Source: Candidatus Thorarchaeota archaeon
GTDB taxonomy: Archaea > Asgardarchaeota > Thorarchaeia > Thorarchaeales > Thorarchaeaceae
Assembly: GCA_004524595.1 (NCBI GenBank)
Contig: SDOA01000056.1
Location: 1-23,988 of the forward strand
Length of the DNA stretch: 23,988 nt
Direction: 5' to 3'
Positions 15,141 to 23,001 of the stretch are shown here, piece after piece. A program made the position numbers and the translations under genes. Positions within the stretch are counted from its first letter, which is position 1. Each line of letters opens with the position of its first letter. The notes under the pieces were generated by a model. That model searched no databases, was not told where the DNA came from, and saw only the letters and a program-made list of their open reading frames with translations.

Positions 15141-17781
15141 TGCTTGCGGGTACAAGATTATCGATTACATCTAAGATATGACCCAAGAATATCTGAGATG
15201 CAAATCTCTCAAGTGGAATCACTCTAGATTTAATCCCCTTTAAAATTCGTAAAGTACCTTGCAAGTTCTCATTTTTATTCATTGTAAATAACTCAATTTG
15301 ATACCGCTCGTGCTCTGATATCGCCTTTAGAAACGGAAGATGTTCTTCATCATATTTACCAATCGAACCTGTGAATGCAAGTATGATTGTTGGTCGTGAA
15401 GTCCCAAAATCCTCCAAATATTCTGCAATTGATCTATAGACTCCAGCCATATCTTCTCTCCCACCAGTTTCTCGAACTGTATCCAAAATTGACAGGATAA
15501 GGGATATCAATACTTCATCTGATTGTAAATCCCCATTGAATTCAATATATGATTGAACCTCCCCTCCATGTTGAATCGAGAATTTTTCAGGAGTTTCAGC
15601 AAATGTCACAAAACCCAGTTTTCCATCAGTCTGATTGTGACTGAGCATGTTTACAACCAATAGTGAACAGATTGCAGCAATTTCCGCTTGTGTCGGTTTC
15701 TTACCAAGTCTCTTTAGGAATACTCCCAATTCTAGAACTTTGTCAGCAAGTGGTTCAAGTTCCTTGATTATTGTGCTAAGTGATTTTATGGATGCATCTG
15801 ACCTGTTCATGTTCATTCCTTTAGACACACAAAGAACAATGTTAAACTCGCGAAATGCTTGGAGTGGTCTAAGATGTATGTTTTTCCCAGTTATTCTTCC
15901 AATTTGGCTTGAGGTGAGTTTCGGTTCTGTTCGAGTAATACTTAGAATTAATGGAAATTTCGGGGTTCCAACATTAAGTCTTGATCCTATTCCTACCATT
16001 CTACTACCAATGCTCTCAAGTATATTTTCTTGGTGTAAGTGCATGTATAATAGAAGTTCTGAGTTTGGTGTATTCTTATATGAGTTATACGCTAAGACGA
16101 TCTTATCTATATCTGATATTCCATCTTCGACTTTAACAATATTAACAACTGATGACTCTCGAAAGCCAATGATCTTGGCATCTTTTTCTGAGACGACGAT
16201 AGATCTCTCTGAGCATCTTGAATGCTCTTTAGCAAGTCCTGCACAATATTGGCCAGTTGTAGTTTCTAATGCCAAAACATATTCATCATTTCTCACATTT
16301 AGTGCATCCATATCTATTCTACACATACGAAATGTTCCCTGATCGATTTTAGCAATCTCTATACTAAAGTGAAGAGCAGACATGATCAATTTTGGATTTT
16401 CGATCTGAAGACAACCTAACAGTGTTTCATCATATCTAACTAGATGGGCAGGAGATCCATAAATTGGGCCATCTAATTTTGCGTTTGCCCTTACAAGAGT
16501 CTGAAGTAGTATGTCATCCCTCCTTAACAGGCTCTCAGAAAAAGCCTTCTTCCAACCAGAGATCATTAATGCCCCGTTTCTCTCATTTAGGATTGAGAGA
16601 CTAGTTGCTCGCTCATTATTTTGTTGGATAACAGTAAGAACAGCACTATCAAGATCAATTGTACCTCCATCATTACCAATCATATGGTCAATCGAGGCTA
16701 ACCTGAGAACATTTCTAGCATCTAGAAGCTGTAAAATCCTGACCAGTTCATTCATTGCTGCTTTGCCTAGATTTTCTTCTGCCATCACTGACATCTTGTT
16801 ATCTGTATAAACGAGAAACGGAGGTCTTGGCGGCAATATTGATAAGAGATTTCCCCCGAGTACTCTTTGAACATCTTCTGCAGATGCTGAAAGGTTCCTA
16901 CTGAGAAGGTAACTTATAATTTCAGAGACACTATCACCCAACTGAGTTTCAGGGTAAGAAGAAGCAAACATCAATCGCCTTGACCAATTACTATTTCCTT
17001 GCTCTTTTTTCAAGTGACGAATTATTGTAGAAAGTGAGGATATTGTGGCTCCCGCTGTTAAAATCCTGCTATTTGGAATATCTAATAGACGGATGATATC
17101 TTTGTTCCAATTCTTTTGATCCCTTGTCTTTAATACGAGACATGGAGGATTCAGACCCGCATCCTTCAACAGAATCAACCATTCAAGAAGCGGATCTAAT
17201 TCGTTGGGAGATTCAAGTTCTATAAATATCGGTCTTCCAGATTTAATATGCCCAAGAAGGTCTGTACGATTAGAACCCCTAATTGATTTCGCAAGATCTG
17301 ATGTTTTGAGTATACAGCCCCATCCTGAAGGAGTCCTCCTGTCGAATCTCATGTCTTGAAGATGATAGAATCGATGGCTATTTGGTGGCATTGTGGACCA
17401 TCTATATACTGATTCTGTATTTGCTTCCTGTTGGGCTATTGGTAGTATCTTCTCACCAAATCCAATCAACGGTTTTATCATGAATAAGTCCGTAAACCAA
17501 CTTGATTGAGAGAGTTCAGAAGATCCTTGTGAAAATTCATTTAGAAATTTTGGTTTCTTCAGATAATCATAAGCTCTTCTGGGTAGAAATCGAAAAGATC
17601 CTGGATAATCTGAGGTAAAATCATGTAATTGATTCTCCACCATATTGTAATATGAGAAGACTCTATCTGGATCGAACGTTTGAATATATCTTCCAGCTCT
17701 AACTATTCCTAGCTGCATGAATGCATCAAAGACAAAAAAACGGTGAATCTCATTTGCTTCGATGTCTTCTACAACTATCAT
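15118..17781 (-). CDS. Dead amidohydrolase-like barrel fused to CDC48-N-like and vWA domains
   Basis: 887 residues. Residues about 12-315 align with the 501-residue neighbour, but catalytic positions are changed. FDAFMQLG (19-25) replaces VDAHHHMG, ASSY (273-276) replaces GTDY, and the AHCG histidine is lost. YLLSRN and VLGGNLLSI keep the match. Residues 325-480 continue the shared C-terminal domain (LASIDHMI). Residues about 486-640 look CDC48-N-like (YVLALETTTGQYCAGLA), and 645-875 form a vWA with a lost MIDAS (LCVSKGMN for CIDTSGSM). It is likely a non-catalytic scaffold. ATG 17781 has GGAG 9 bases upstream and a TATA box at 17821-17830. Confidence 0.8.
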   Translation of the reverse strand: MIVVEDIEANEIHRFFVFDAFMQLGIVRAGRYIQTFDPDRVFSYYNMVENQLHDFTSDYPGSFRFLPRRAYDYLKKPKFLNEFSQGSSELSQSSWFTDLFMIKPLIGFGEKILPIAQQEANTESVYRWSTMPPNSHRFYHLQDMRFDRRTPSGWGCILKTSDLAKSIRGSNRTDLLGHIKSGRPIFIELESPNELDPLLEWLILLKDAGLNPPCLVLKTRDQKNWNKDIIRLLDIPNSRILTAGATISSLSTIIRHLKKEQGNSNWSRRLMFASSYPETQLGDSVSEIISYLLSRNLSASAEDVQRVLGGNLLSILPPRPPFLVYTDNKMSVMAEENLGKAAMNELVRILQLLDARNVLRLASIDHMIGNDGGTIDLDSAVLTVIQQNNERATSLSILNERNGALMISGWKKAFSESLLRRDDILLQTLVRANAKLDGPIYGSPAHLVRYDETLLGCLQIENPKLIMSALHFSIEIAKIDQGTFRMCRIDMDALNVRNDEYVLALETTTGQYCAGLAKEHSRCSERSIVVSEKDAKIIGFRESSVVNIVKVEDGISDIDKIVLAYNSYKNTPNSELLLYMHLHQENILESIGSRMVGIGSRLNVGTPKFPLILSITRTEPKLTSSQIGRITGKNIHLRPLQAFREFNIVLCVSKGMNMNRSDASIKSLSTIIKELEPLADKVLELGVFLKRLGKKPTQAEIAAICSLLVVNMLSHNQTDGKLGFVTFAETPEKFSIQHGGEVQSYIEFNGDLQSDEVLISLILSILDTVRETGGREDMAGVYRSIAEYLEDFGTSRPTIILAFTGSIGKYDEEHLPFLKAISEHERYQIELFTMNKNENLQGTLRILKGIKSRVIPLERFASQIFLGHILDVIDNLVPASINSQSDA

Positions 17782-17820
17782 TGTTTGCAGCTCCGGCTGA
17801 CTTCAAGCTTATGCAGTGGG

Positions 17821-17830
17821 TAATATATGC
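17821..17830 (-). promoter_or_regulatory. TATA-like box
   Basis: On the - strand this reads GCATATATTA, 40-49 bp before the ATG at 17781. It predicts a leader of about 17 nt that includes GGAG. A second TATA-like stretch at about 17877-17884 could serve the divergent + strand gene. Confidence 0.5.
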
Positions 17831-17926
17831 ATAGTGCCGATATCACTTGCAGTATCCATTCATTACCTATAACGGAATAATTTATCATCACTCTGAACTG
17901 AATTAAACTGGAGGCCTAATAATCAC

Positions 17927-19432
17927 ATGCTCATTATAAGAGCAATAGAGGATATCCCTGATAGGGGTATAAGAAAAGGGGATACATTTCGCCTCTTTCT
18001 TGTTGATGCCCACCACCATATGGGTAAAGAAAAGAGTCATAGAAATACTCCTTCTGGTGCCTATGAATTCTATACCTCCTTATGGTTTGAAATGCAAAAG
18101 ATTGCTACGCAGATGAGAGAAGAAGACAAATTACTATTTGAGCCAATCCAAGTTGTCGGCCCATCTTTAGCATCAAGATGTTTTGAAAGTCGTGATAGTT
18201 GGAAGAGAATGAATCACGGTTGGCTCGTTGATAAGACTGTTGTTTTCCCATATACTGATGATTATTCGAAAACTGATAATTCCAAAGATGCATCCTTCAA
18301 AGCATCGAATGATAAAATTGCAGCTTGGACTACCCGTGCTCCACATTCTACACGTTTAGTTGGATTTGCTCGGATTGACCCAAATGATGAATTGAAATCT
18401 AAAGGTCTAGCTGTCAAGGAGCTAGATCGAAGTATCCATGAACTTGGTCTCCGTGGTTTGAAATTACATCCGCTTGCTCAGCTATTTGTTGACTCAATTG
18501 ATGATAAAATGACGAAAGACATTGTGAAACGGGCAGGTGAGCTCAACATTCCAGTGATATTCGACACACGGAATATATCCACTGTGATGAAGATTAAGAA
18601 CATGGTCGAAACTATGAGAAATGATCCTGATTGTGGAACTGCAATGAGGGGTCTACGTGTCATCCTTGCTCATTGTGGAATGTCCCCTGGTGATTCTCGT
18701 TTGTATGAAGCACTCAAAGATCCTGCAATCTATGCTGAAACCTCCACTCTTCATGATCTTGATGTTCCAGTATTATTTGAATCCGCAATTGAAAGGCTAA
18801 AGCGATTAGAGTTCAAGTGGTCTGAGAAGATTCTATTTGGTACTGATTATAGTTTTCTCTCAGTTCAAGCGGCTGATGTGATTTTATACCTACTTTCTAG
18901 GAGCTTCCCAGGAACCCTTGCTGACGCTCAACGGATTTTAGGAGGCAATACTTTGTCAATCATTAAGAGCCCCTTTTCAACGATTAGAGGTGAGTCCATC
19001 ACTCCTGCGGAGTTCACATGTATTGATCCTGATGGGTTTGGACAATTACAACTTGAAAATTCTCTTCTTGGCTTGATCAATAGAGATGGCTGGGATTTAT
19101 GTTCGCTTGATCAAATGCTACCCCCACGAGGTACTTGGCCTGAACCATTACCTCTTTCAAAAGGGGGATTTAACGGTGTCTATCTTGATTCCTATGTCAT
19201 GTGTTTAAAATCGAGAACGTTGGAGAAAGAGCTCCATGTTTGGATTCGTAGAAATCCTGGACACATATTATTATGTTCAATTTTAAATACACATGGCAAA
19301 TCTTATCTCGATACAGTTGAGAATGCATCTCAATGCCTAAATCCGATATTATTACGGACTTTGTCGGACTATTCTACCTTGCTTCTATCTGCTAGTGATT
19401 TACCTGCAAAAGTACTATCACATATTAAATAG
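17927..19432 (+). CDS. Amidohydrolase_2-like TIM-barrel protein with extra C-terminal domain
   Basis: 501 residues. Residues 20-345 match the Amidohydrolase_2 (COG2159) fold of metal-dependent hydrolases and decarboxylases. The ligands are HxH at H29/H31 (VDAHHHMG), H249 (ILAHCG) and D307 (FGTDYSF), with GLKLHP at 177-182. Where many members have a further His after strand 5, this one has IFDTRN (D213), so the metal set may differ. Residues about 360-500 form an extra domain shared only with the 887-residue paralogue (LCSLDQML matches LASIDHMI). It is probably an enzyme, substrate unknown. GGAGG at 17910-17914 is 12 bases from the ATG. It is divergent from its dead paralogue. Confidence 0.85.
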   Translation: MLIIRAIEDIPDRGIRKGDTFRLFLVDAHHHMGKEKSHRNTPSGAYEFYTSLWFEMQKIATQMREEDKLLFEPIQVVGPSLASRCFESRDSWKRMNHGWLVDKTVVFPYTDDYSKTDNSKDASFKASNDKIAAWTTRAPHSTRLVGFARIDPNDELKSKGLAVKELDRSIHELGLRGLKLHPLAQLFVDSIDDKMTKDIVKRAGELNIPVIFDTRNISTVMKIKNMVETMRNDPDCGTAMRGLRVILAHCGMSPGDSRLYEALKDPAIYAETSTLHDLDVPVLFESAIERLKRLEFKWSEKILFGTDYSFLSVQAADVILYLLSRSFPGTLADAQRILGGNTLSIIKSPFSTIRGESITPAEFTCIDPDGFGQLQLENSLLGLINRDGWDLCSLDQMLPPRGTWPEPLPLSKGGFNGVYLDSYVMCLKSRTLEKELHVWIRRNPGHILLCSILNTHGKSYLDTVENASQCLNPILLRTLSDYSTLLLSASDLPAKVLSHIK

Positions 19433-19448
19433 TACAAACCTCATATTC

Positions 19449-19455
19449 TTTATAA
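19449..19455 (+). promoter_or_regulatory. TATA-like box
   Basis: TTTATAA, about 45 bp before the ATG at 19497, predicts a leader of about 20 nt. It lies just after the 501-residue gene's stop, so the CDC48-N/vWA gene probably has its own promoter. Confidence 0.5.
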
Positions 19456-19496
19456 CAATAGGAAGATAGGTTTTTTGTACACGACTATAGGAGGCA

Positions 19497-20792
19497 ATGA
19501 CCATCACCAATAAAATAGAACTAGAGATTGTGGATGGTGGAGACCTTAGAGGTTTTGCAAATCTCCACACAAAAACAGCAGAATCCTTAGATGCAGACAT
19601 TGGTTCTATTGTAGTATTTGAAGATCCACAGAGTAGTTTCTGGGGCGCCGCGGAGATTAGAAGGAGTAAGGAAGTAGATGAAGGTAAAATTATCATTGAT
19701 ACACTAATTCTTGAAGCATCGCTTCTGATGGAAGGCGACCTTGTAGAAGTGACACTTTACGATCAAGACATGGTCGCATTAGAATATGTTGAGTTTGGTA
19801 TCAAACCTCTTACAGAAGATGCTAACACAGAAGATCTCGTGACACGGGCTGCTGAGAAGGTTAAATCTCTTGAAGATATAATCGGAGGCCGCTTAGTTTA
19901 TCCTGGTATGTCTTTTAATTGGCCTGAGCTTGATTCCAAAGTTGAAATTCTAGATACAAAACCAACATTATCCGGAAAGAACTTTGCCAAGCTCGCTTTT
20001 GAAGCTTTGAGAGAACGTACTGGTTATCAATTCAAAACAGTAGGAATTGCCTCGCCCTTCAATGCAGTTCTCTGTATCGATACAAGTGGATCGATGAAAA
20101 CAACAGATGTTCCTGTACAGGATATCGCACATGCACGTGAAGGTCTCAAAGACTTAGCTGGGGATAGTCCCGAAGTTCACGCTTTTCTCAATCGCTTTGA
20201 AGAAGGAAAGAATGTAAGCCGGGCCGAAGCAGCAGCAATGGCTGTACTTCTCTATCTTGCTGAGAAGGTTGGTCGTGGTTACGGTGAGAAGGTTGGTGTC
20301 ATCACCTTCGAAAAAGAAGTGAGTGAGATGACTTTCCTTAATTCTGAATCTGGGGAAGTACAACCCTTTGTTGAGTGTACTGGTAGAGAAAAAGCGCTTG
20401 GTCTTCAAATCATCAGTACTCATGTTGTCGACAAAGTCGAAGAAGGTGGAACATTAACAGATATGGGTTCTGCACTTGCTAAAGCTCATGACATCATAGA
20501 GGAATTTGGAGATCCTGACAAACCAGTCATGCTCATCATGCTTACAGATGGTATGACAACATCTGGACCACCTCCATTAAAGATTCTCAAAGAGAGATTT
20601 CCAAATAGAACAAGACTCGTAATATACAGTATCGGTCTCGGTGAGCGAAGTGAAATCGACGAGGAATTGATGTTAGCAATTGCACAGTACGGAAATGGTA
20701 GCTATCGACACGTCGATAACATGAGAGACCTTTTGGAATGGTATGGTAAACTTGCTGGGGAATTTGCTGTAGTAATTCGTGGGTCTGAATAA
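19497..20792 (+). CDS. CDC48-N-like/vWA protein with intact MIDAS
   Basis: 431 residues. Residues 5-100 read like the double-psi barrel of CDC48/VAT N-domains (GSIVVFEDPQ, LLMEGDLVEVTLYD), and 115-155 like its second part (GGRLVYPGMSFNWPEL). Residues 185-425 form a vWA with a complete MIDAS: DTSGS (195-199), T in the GGTLTDMGS loop, and D351 in LTDGM. FGKK-type AAA+ or Walker motifs are absent. It is the best-preserved vWA of the cluster and may be its metal-dependent ligand binder. AGGAGG lies only 2 bases before the ATG, shorter than usual. The start is otherwise well placed behind a TATA box. The gene converges with the HEAT-repeat gene 4 bp beyond its stop. Confidence 0.85.
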   Translation: MTITNKIELEIVDGGDLRGFANLHTKTAESLDADIGSIVVFEDPQSSFWGAAEIRRSKEVDEGKIIIDTLILEASLLMEGDLVEVTLYDQDMVALEYVEFGIKPLTEDANTEDLVTRAAEKVKSLEDIIGGRLVYPGMSFNWPELDSKVEILDTKPTLSGKNFAKLAFEALRERTGYQFKTVGIASPFNAVLCIDTSGSMKTTDVPVQDIAHAREGLKDLAGDSPEVHAFLNRFEEGKNVSRAEAAAMAVLLYLAEKVGRGYGEKVGVITFEKEVSEMTFLNSESGEVQPFVECTGREKALGLQIISTHVVDKVEEGGTLTDMGSALAKAHDIIEEFGDPDKPVMLIMLTDGMTTSGPPPLKILKERFPNRTRLVIYSIGLGERSEIDEELMLAIAQYGNGSYRHVDNMRDLLEWYGKLAGEFAVVIRGSE

Positions 20793-20796
20793 GATA

Positions 20797-21963
20797 CTAT
20801 CTTGGTTCAAGTGCTTGAGATAGACCTTGAAGCGTTTCAAGATCCATTTCTTTAATCTGCTCTTCAGGTATTCCTTCAAGCATAGATTCAGGGATTGTAA
20901 TCAACAATTCTGCTTTTTCTTTTCCATATTTATTGACGAAGTCTTCCATTCTTGGATCATCGTATTTTGGTGCTTCTTCTTTATCTTCAACCTTTTCCTC
21001 TTCTACAGATTCAGTATCCGATGAAGATGCCAAAAGAGCTTCAAGTTCTTCAATCGTCAAGCCTGATAGTGTTTCGTCAGAAACAGAATCACGTACCTCA
21101 GGAGGTAATTTCTTTATGAGTGAGGCTCGTGTTGGGCCTGTTTCCTTTTTCTTTACTTTCGTTACCTTCCTGACTTTTACCGCTTTTTTCTTCTTCTTTT
21201 TCTCAGCGGTGGGCAGTGACACCTTGAGTTTTTGTACTAACTCTCGAGCAGAAGCAGGTGTTAGACGTTTGAGGTCCTCTGGTGGAAGTGTAGCAATTAT
21301 CTCATCTGGAAGCTCACTTAAGATTGATTCTACATCTTCTGACAGCCCTTCTACCATTGCAGTTTTTGGCAAGGCCCCAGATTTAATGACTTCCCCTGTA
21401 AGAAGAATTGGAGTTCCCTCAAGCTCTTCGACCATCATACTGACATCAATATCAAGATCAAACTTCTTTGAGCGCCAATCCATGAATTTATTGATTGCAT
21501 CAGGTTTCATTTTGATTGAAGTGAGTAGCCTGCTGATATCCTCTTCTAACATATCTGGAAAATCGTTAATCATTTTATCAACAGTATCTTCTGGTATTCG
21601 CGCCCACAGCGGACCATTCAATATTCTTGAAAGACCTGCAGCGCAATGTGACCGGACCCATGTATTTGAGTCCTTTAATCCCTCTAAGAGATTGGGAACT
21701 GTTCTCGGTTGATGATAAAATGCAAGTGCTTGAGCTGCTGCAATTCTGACATTTGCTGCATCATCATTCATTGCTTTGACTATATCTGTTACTACATTGG
21801 GATCTGCAACTTCAATAGCTGCGATTAGCGCTCTTTCACGTACAACGTCAGATGAGTCAGTGAATGCTCGTACTAAGGCTTTCATCTCACTAGTATTTGT
21901 TCTAGCTAATCGGCCTACCTCATCAGTATCAAATTCTAGCAGCAGTTTCCTGGTGTCAGGCAA
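20797..21963 (-). CDS. HEAT-repeat protein with three C-terminal 30-residue repeats
   Basis: About 388 residues. Residues 27-115 contain three HEAT-type helical repeats (VRERALIAAIEVADP, VRIAAAQALAFYHQP, VRSHCAAGLSRIL), a protein-binding scaffold fold. The C-terminal half holds three related units of about 30 residues: ELPDEIIATLPPEDLKRLT, KLPPEVRDSVSDETLSGLT and TIPESMLEGIPEEQIKEMD. A Lys-rich stretch separates units 1 and 2, and an acidic one units 2 and 3. The start is a TTG at 21963, with GGAGG 7 bases upstream and TATA-like TTTATATC about 45 bp upstream. A TTG at 21993 would add ten residues. It converges on the vWA gene. A scaffold role is inferred. Confidence 0.8.
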   Translation of the reverse strand: MPDTRKLLLEFDTDEVGRLARTNTSEMKALVRAFTDSSDVVRERALIAAIEVADPNVVTDIVKAMNDDAANVRIAAAQALAFYHQPRTVPNLLEGLKDSNTWVRSHCAAGLSRILNGPLWARIPEDTVDKMINDFPDMLEEDISRLLTSIKMKPDAINKFMDWRSKKFDLDIDVSMMVEELEGTPILLTGEVIKSGALPKTAMVEGLSEDVESILSELPDEIIATLPPEDLKRLTPASARELVQKLKVSLPTAEKKKKKKAVKVRKVTKVKKKETGPTRASLIKKLPPEVRDSVSDETLSGLTIEELEALLASSSDTESVEEEKVEDKEEAPKYDDPRMEDFVNKYGKEKAELLITIPESMLEGIPEEQIKEMDLETLQGLSQALEPR

Positions 21964-22005
21964 TCCTACTCCTCCAACGGTGCTCTTGTGCAAGTTATTA
22001 TGTTG

Positions 22006-22015
22006 GATATAAATA
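22006..22015 (-). promoter_or_regulatory. TATA-like box
   Basis: On the - strand TATTTATATC, about 45 bp before the TTG at 21963. It predicts a leader of about 20 nt containing the GGAGG site and supports that start. Confidence 0.5.
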
Positions 22016-22028
22016 CCAACTTACCTAC

Positions 22029-22046
22029 TTGACCTTAACGGGTCAA
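22029..22046. repeat. TTGACC/GGTCAA inverted repeat
   Basis: TTGACC (22029-22034) and GGTCAA (22041-22046) form a perfect 6-bp inverted repeat with a 6-base spacer. It lies directly upstream of the - strand TATA box of the HEAT gene, so it could be an operator. Confidence 0.35.
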
Positions 22047-22108
22047 ATATAGATGCCTGCTTATATCACTTCGCACGATATATTTACTATTCTCTGATAT
22101 CCTTATTT

Positions 22109-22116
22109 TTTTAAAT
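22109..22116 (+). promoter_or_regulatory. TATA-like box
   Basis: TTTAAATA after a T-run, about 53 bp before the ATG at 22166. A leader of about 27 nt would carry GGTGA. Confidence 0.45.
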
Positions 22117-22165
22117 ACCACATGAGTTTTAGGGTGGTTCAAGAGTAGAAATTTAGGTGAAATCT

Positions 22166-22963
22166 ATGAAGCATGATTCTCAACTTGATACATTGAAAAT
22201 CATCCTTTTCATGGCATTGATGCTCTTAATTGTGGAAATGTCACCAATTCTAACTAACCTTTTCACAGGTGAAATGTATTTACTTGTAGGGACATTGACA
22301 TTCTTTGCAACTTTCTTCTTCATGTATCTAGTAATCGAGGGATTTGTTAAATGGGATGGCACATCTATTATTAAGTTAGGTCTCGATATTGATGATGACA
22401 CGAAATACCACATAGTGATAGGGACAATAGCTGCAGTCGTTTCTGCTACGATTGTCATAGCAATTACCTTTGTATATGGTGCTGAACTCAGACCGCTTGA
22501 GCAGATTAGTGCAGATCTCATCATCTCAGAGATTATCATCACAACTCCAACTGCGCTATTTGAGGAACTGGCTCATAGAGGTTATATCCTCCCTCGTATT
22601 GAAGGATTATTGGGTAAGACTGGAGCAATTCTGACAAGTTCAATATTTTTTTCATTTCTTCATTTCAGTTGGTGGACATATCCAGGAGTCACTGTTCTTT
22701 TGATACTAATCTTTTCATTCAATATGTTCCTTGGAGGCATTGTACTCTGCCTTAGTTATTATTGGTCAGGAAGAAGACTCTGGGTACCAATAGCTTTCCA
22801 TTTTGTTTGGAATATGTTAGCTTACATTTTGTTTCCGCACTTTCCACGAGAAACAGTCATAATGCCTGAGATTTTCCAGATTGAGTGGGGAATCACGACA
22901 ATTATTGGATTCATTCTTGGATTATCTCTCCTCTATGGTCTACTTCAAACAAAAAAGAAATAG
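22166..22963 (+). CDS. CPBP-family intramembrane metalloprotease
   Basis: 265 residues with about seven or eight hydrophobic segments. The three family motifs of CPBP/Abi (Rce1-like) glutamic/metal proteases are all seen: EELAHRG (the EExxxR motif) after the fourth helix, FFSFLHF (FxxxH) and FHFVWN (HxxxN-like). Relatives cleave prenylated CaaX-type proteins or act in bacteriocin self-protection. The substrate here is unknown. ATG 22166 is preferred, because GGTGA lies 5 bases upstream. A GTG at 22157 would add three residues. A TATA-like box is present. It ends just before a hairpin shared with the convergent NfeD gene. Confidence 0.85.
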   Translation: MKHDSQLDTLKIILFMALMLLIVEMSPILTNLFTGEMYLLVGTLTFFATFFFMYLVIEGFVKWDGTSIIKLGLDIDDDTKYHIVIGTIAAVVSATIVIAITFVYGAELRPLEQISADLIISEIIITTPTALFEELAHRGYILPRIEGLLGKTGAILTSSIFFSFLHFSWWTYPGVTVLLILIFSFNMFLGGIVLCLSYYWSGRRLWVPIAFHFVWNMLAYILFPHFPRETVIMPEIFQIEWGITTIIGFILGLSLLYGLLQTKKK

Positions 22964-22967
22964 AAGA

Positions 22968-22995
22968 TGAAGGAGTTGGAATCTCAACTCCCTCA
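22968..22995. terminator. Terminator-like hairpin between convergent genes
   Basis: TGAAGGAGTTG and CAACTCCCTCA pair in 10 of 11 positions around a 6-base loop, between the stops of the CPBP gene (22963) and the NfeD-like gene (23002). It lacks a strong T-run on the + strand. Confidence 0.55.
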
Positions 22996-23001
22996 TTCAG
23001 A

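Noticed and set aside
15647..16342. + strand open frame of 231 codons inside the 887-residue gene
   Set aside because: Antisense reading of a gene with clear homology to its neighbour. The product shows no coherent domain.
20933..21712. Long + strand open frame of 259 codons opposite the HEAT gene
   Set aside because: Very Ser-rich and low-complexity, with no ribosome site. It is the antisense of a conserved-looking HEAT/Lys-rich protein.
11361..21963. Standard vWA-MoxR conflict system
   Set aside because: No MoxR/AAA+ ATPase and no recognisable effector in the window. Only the vWA part fits.
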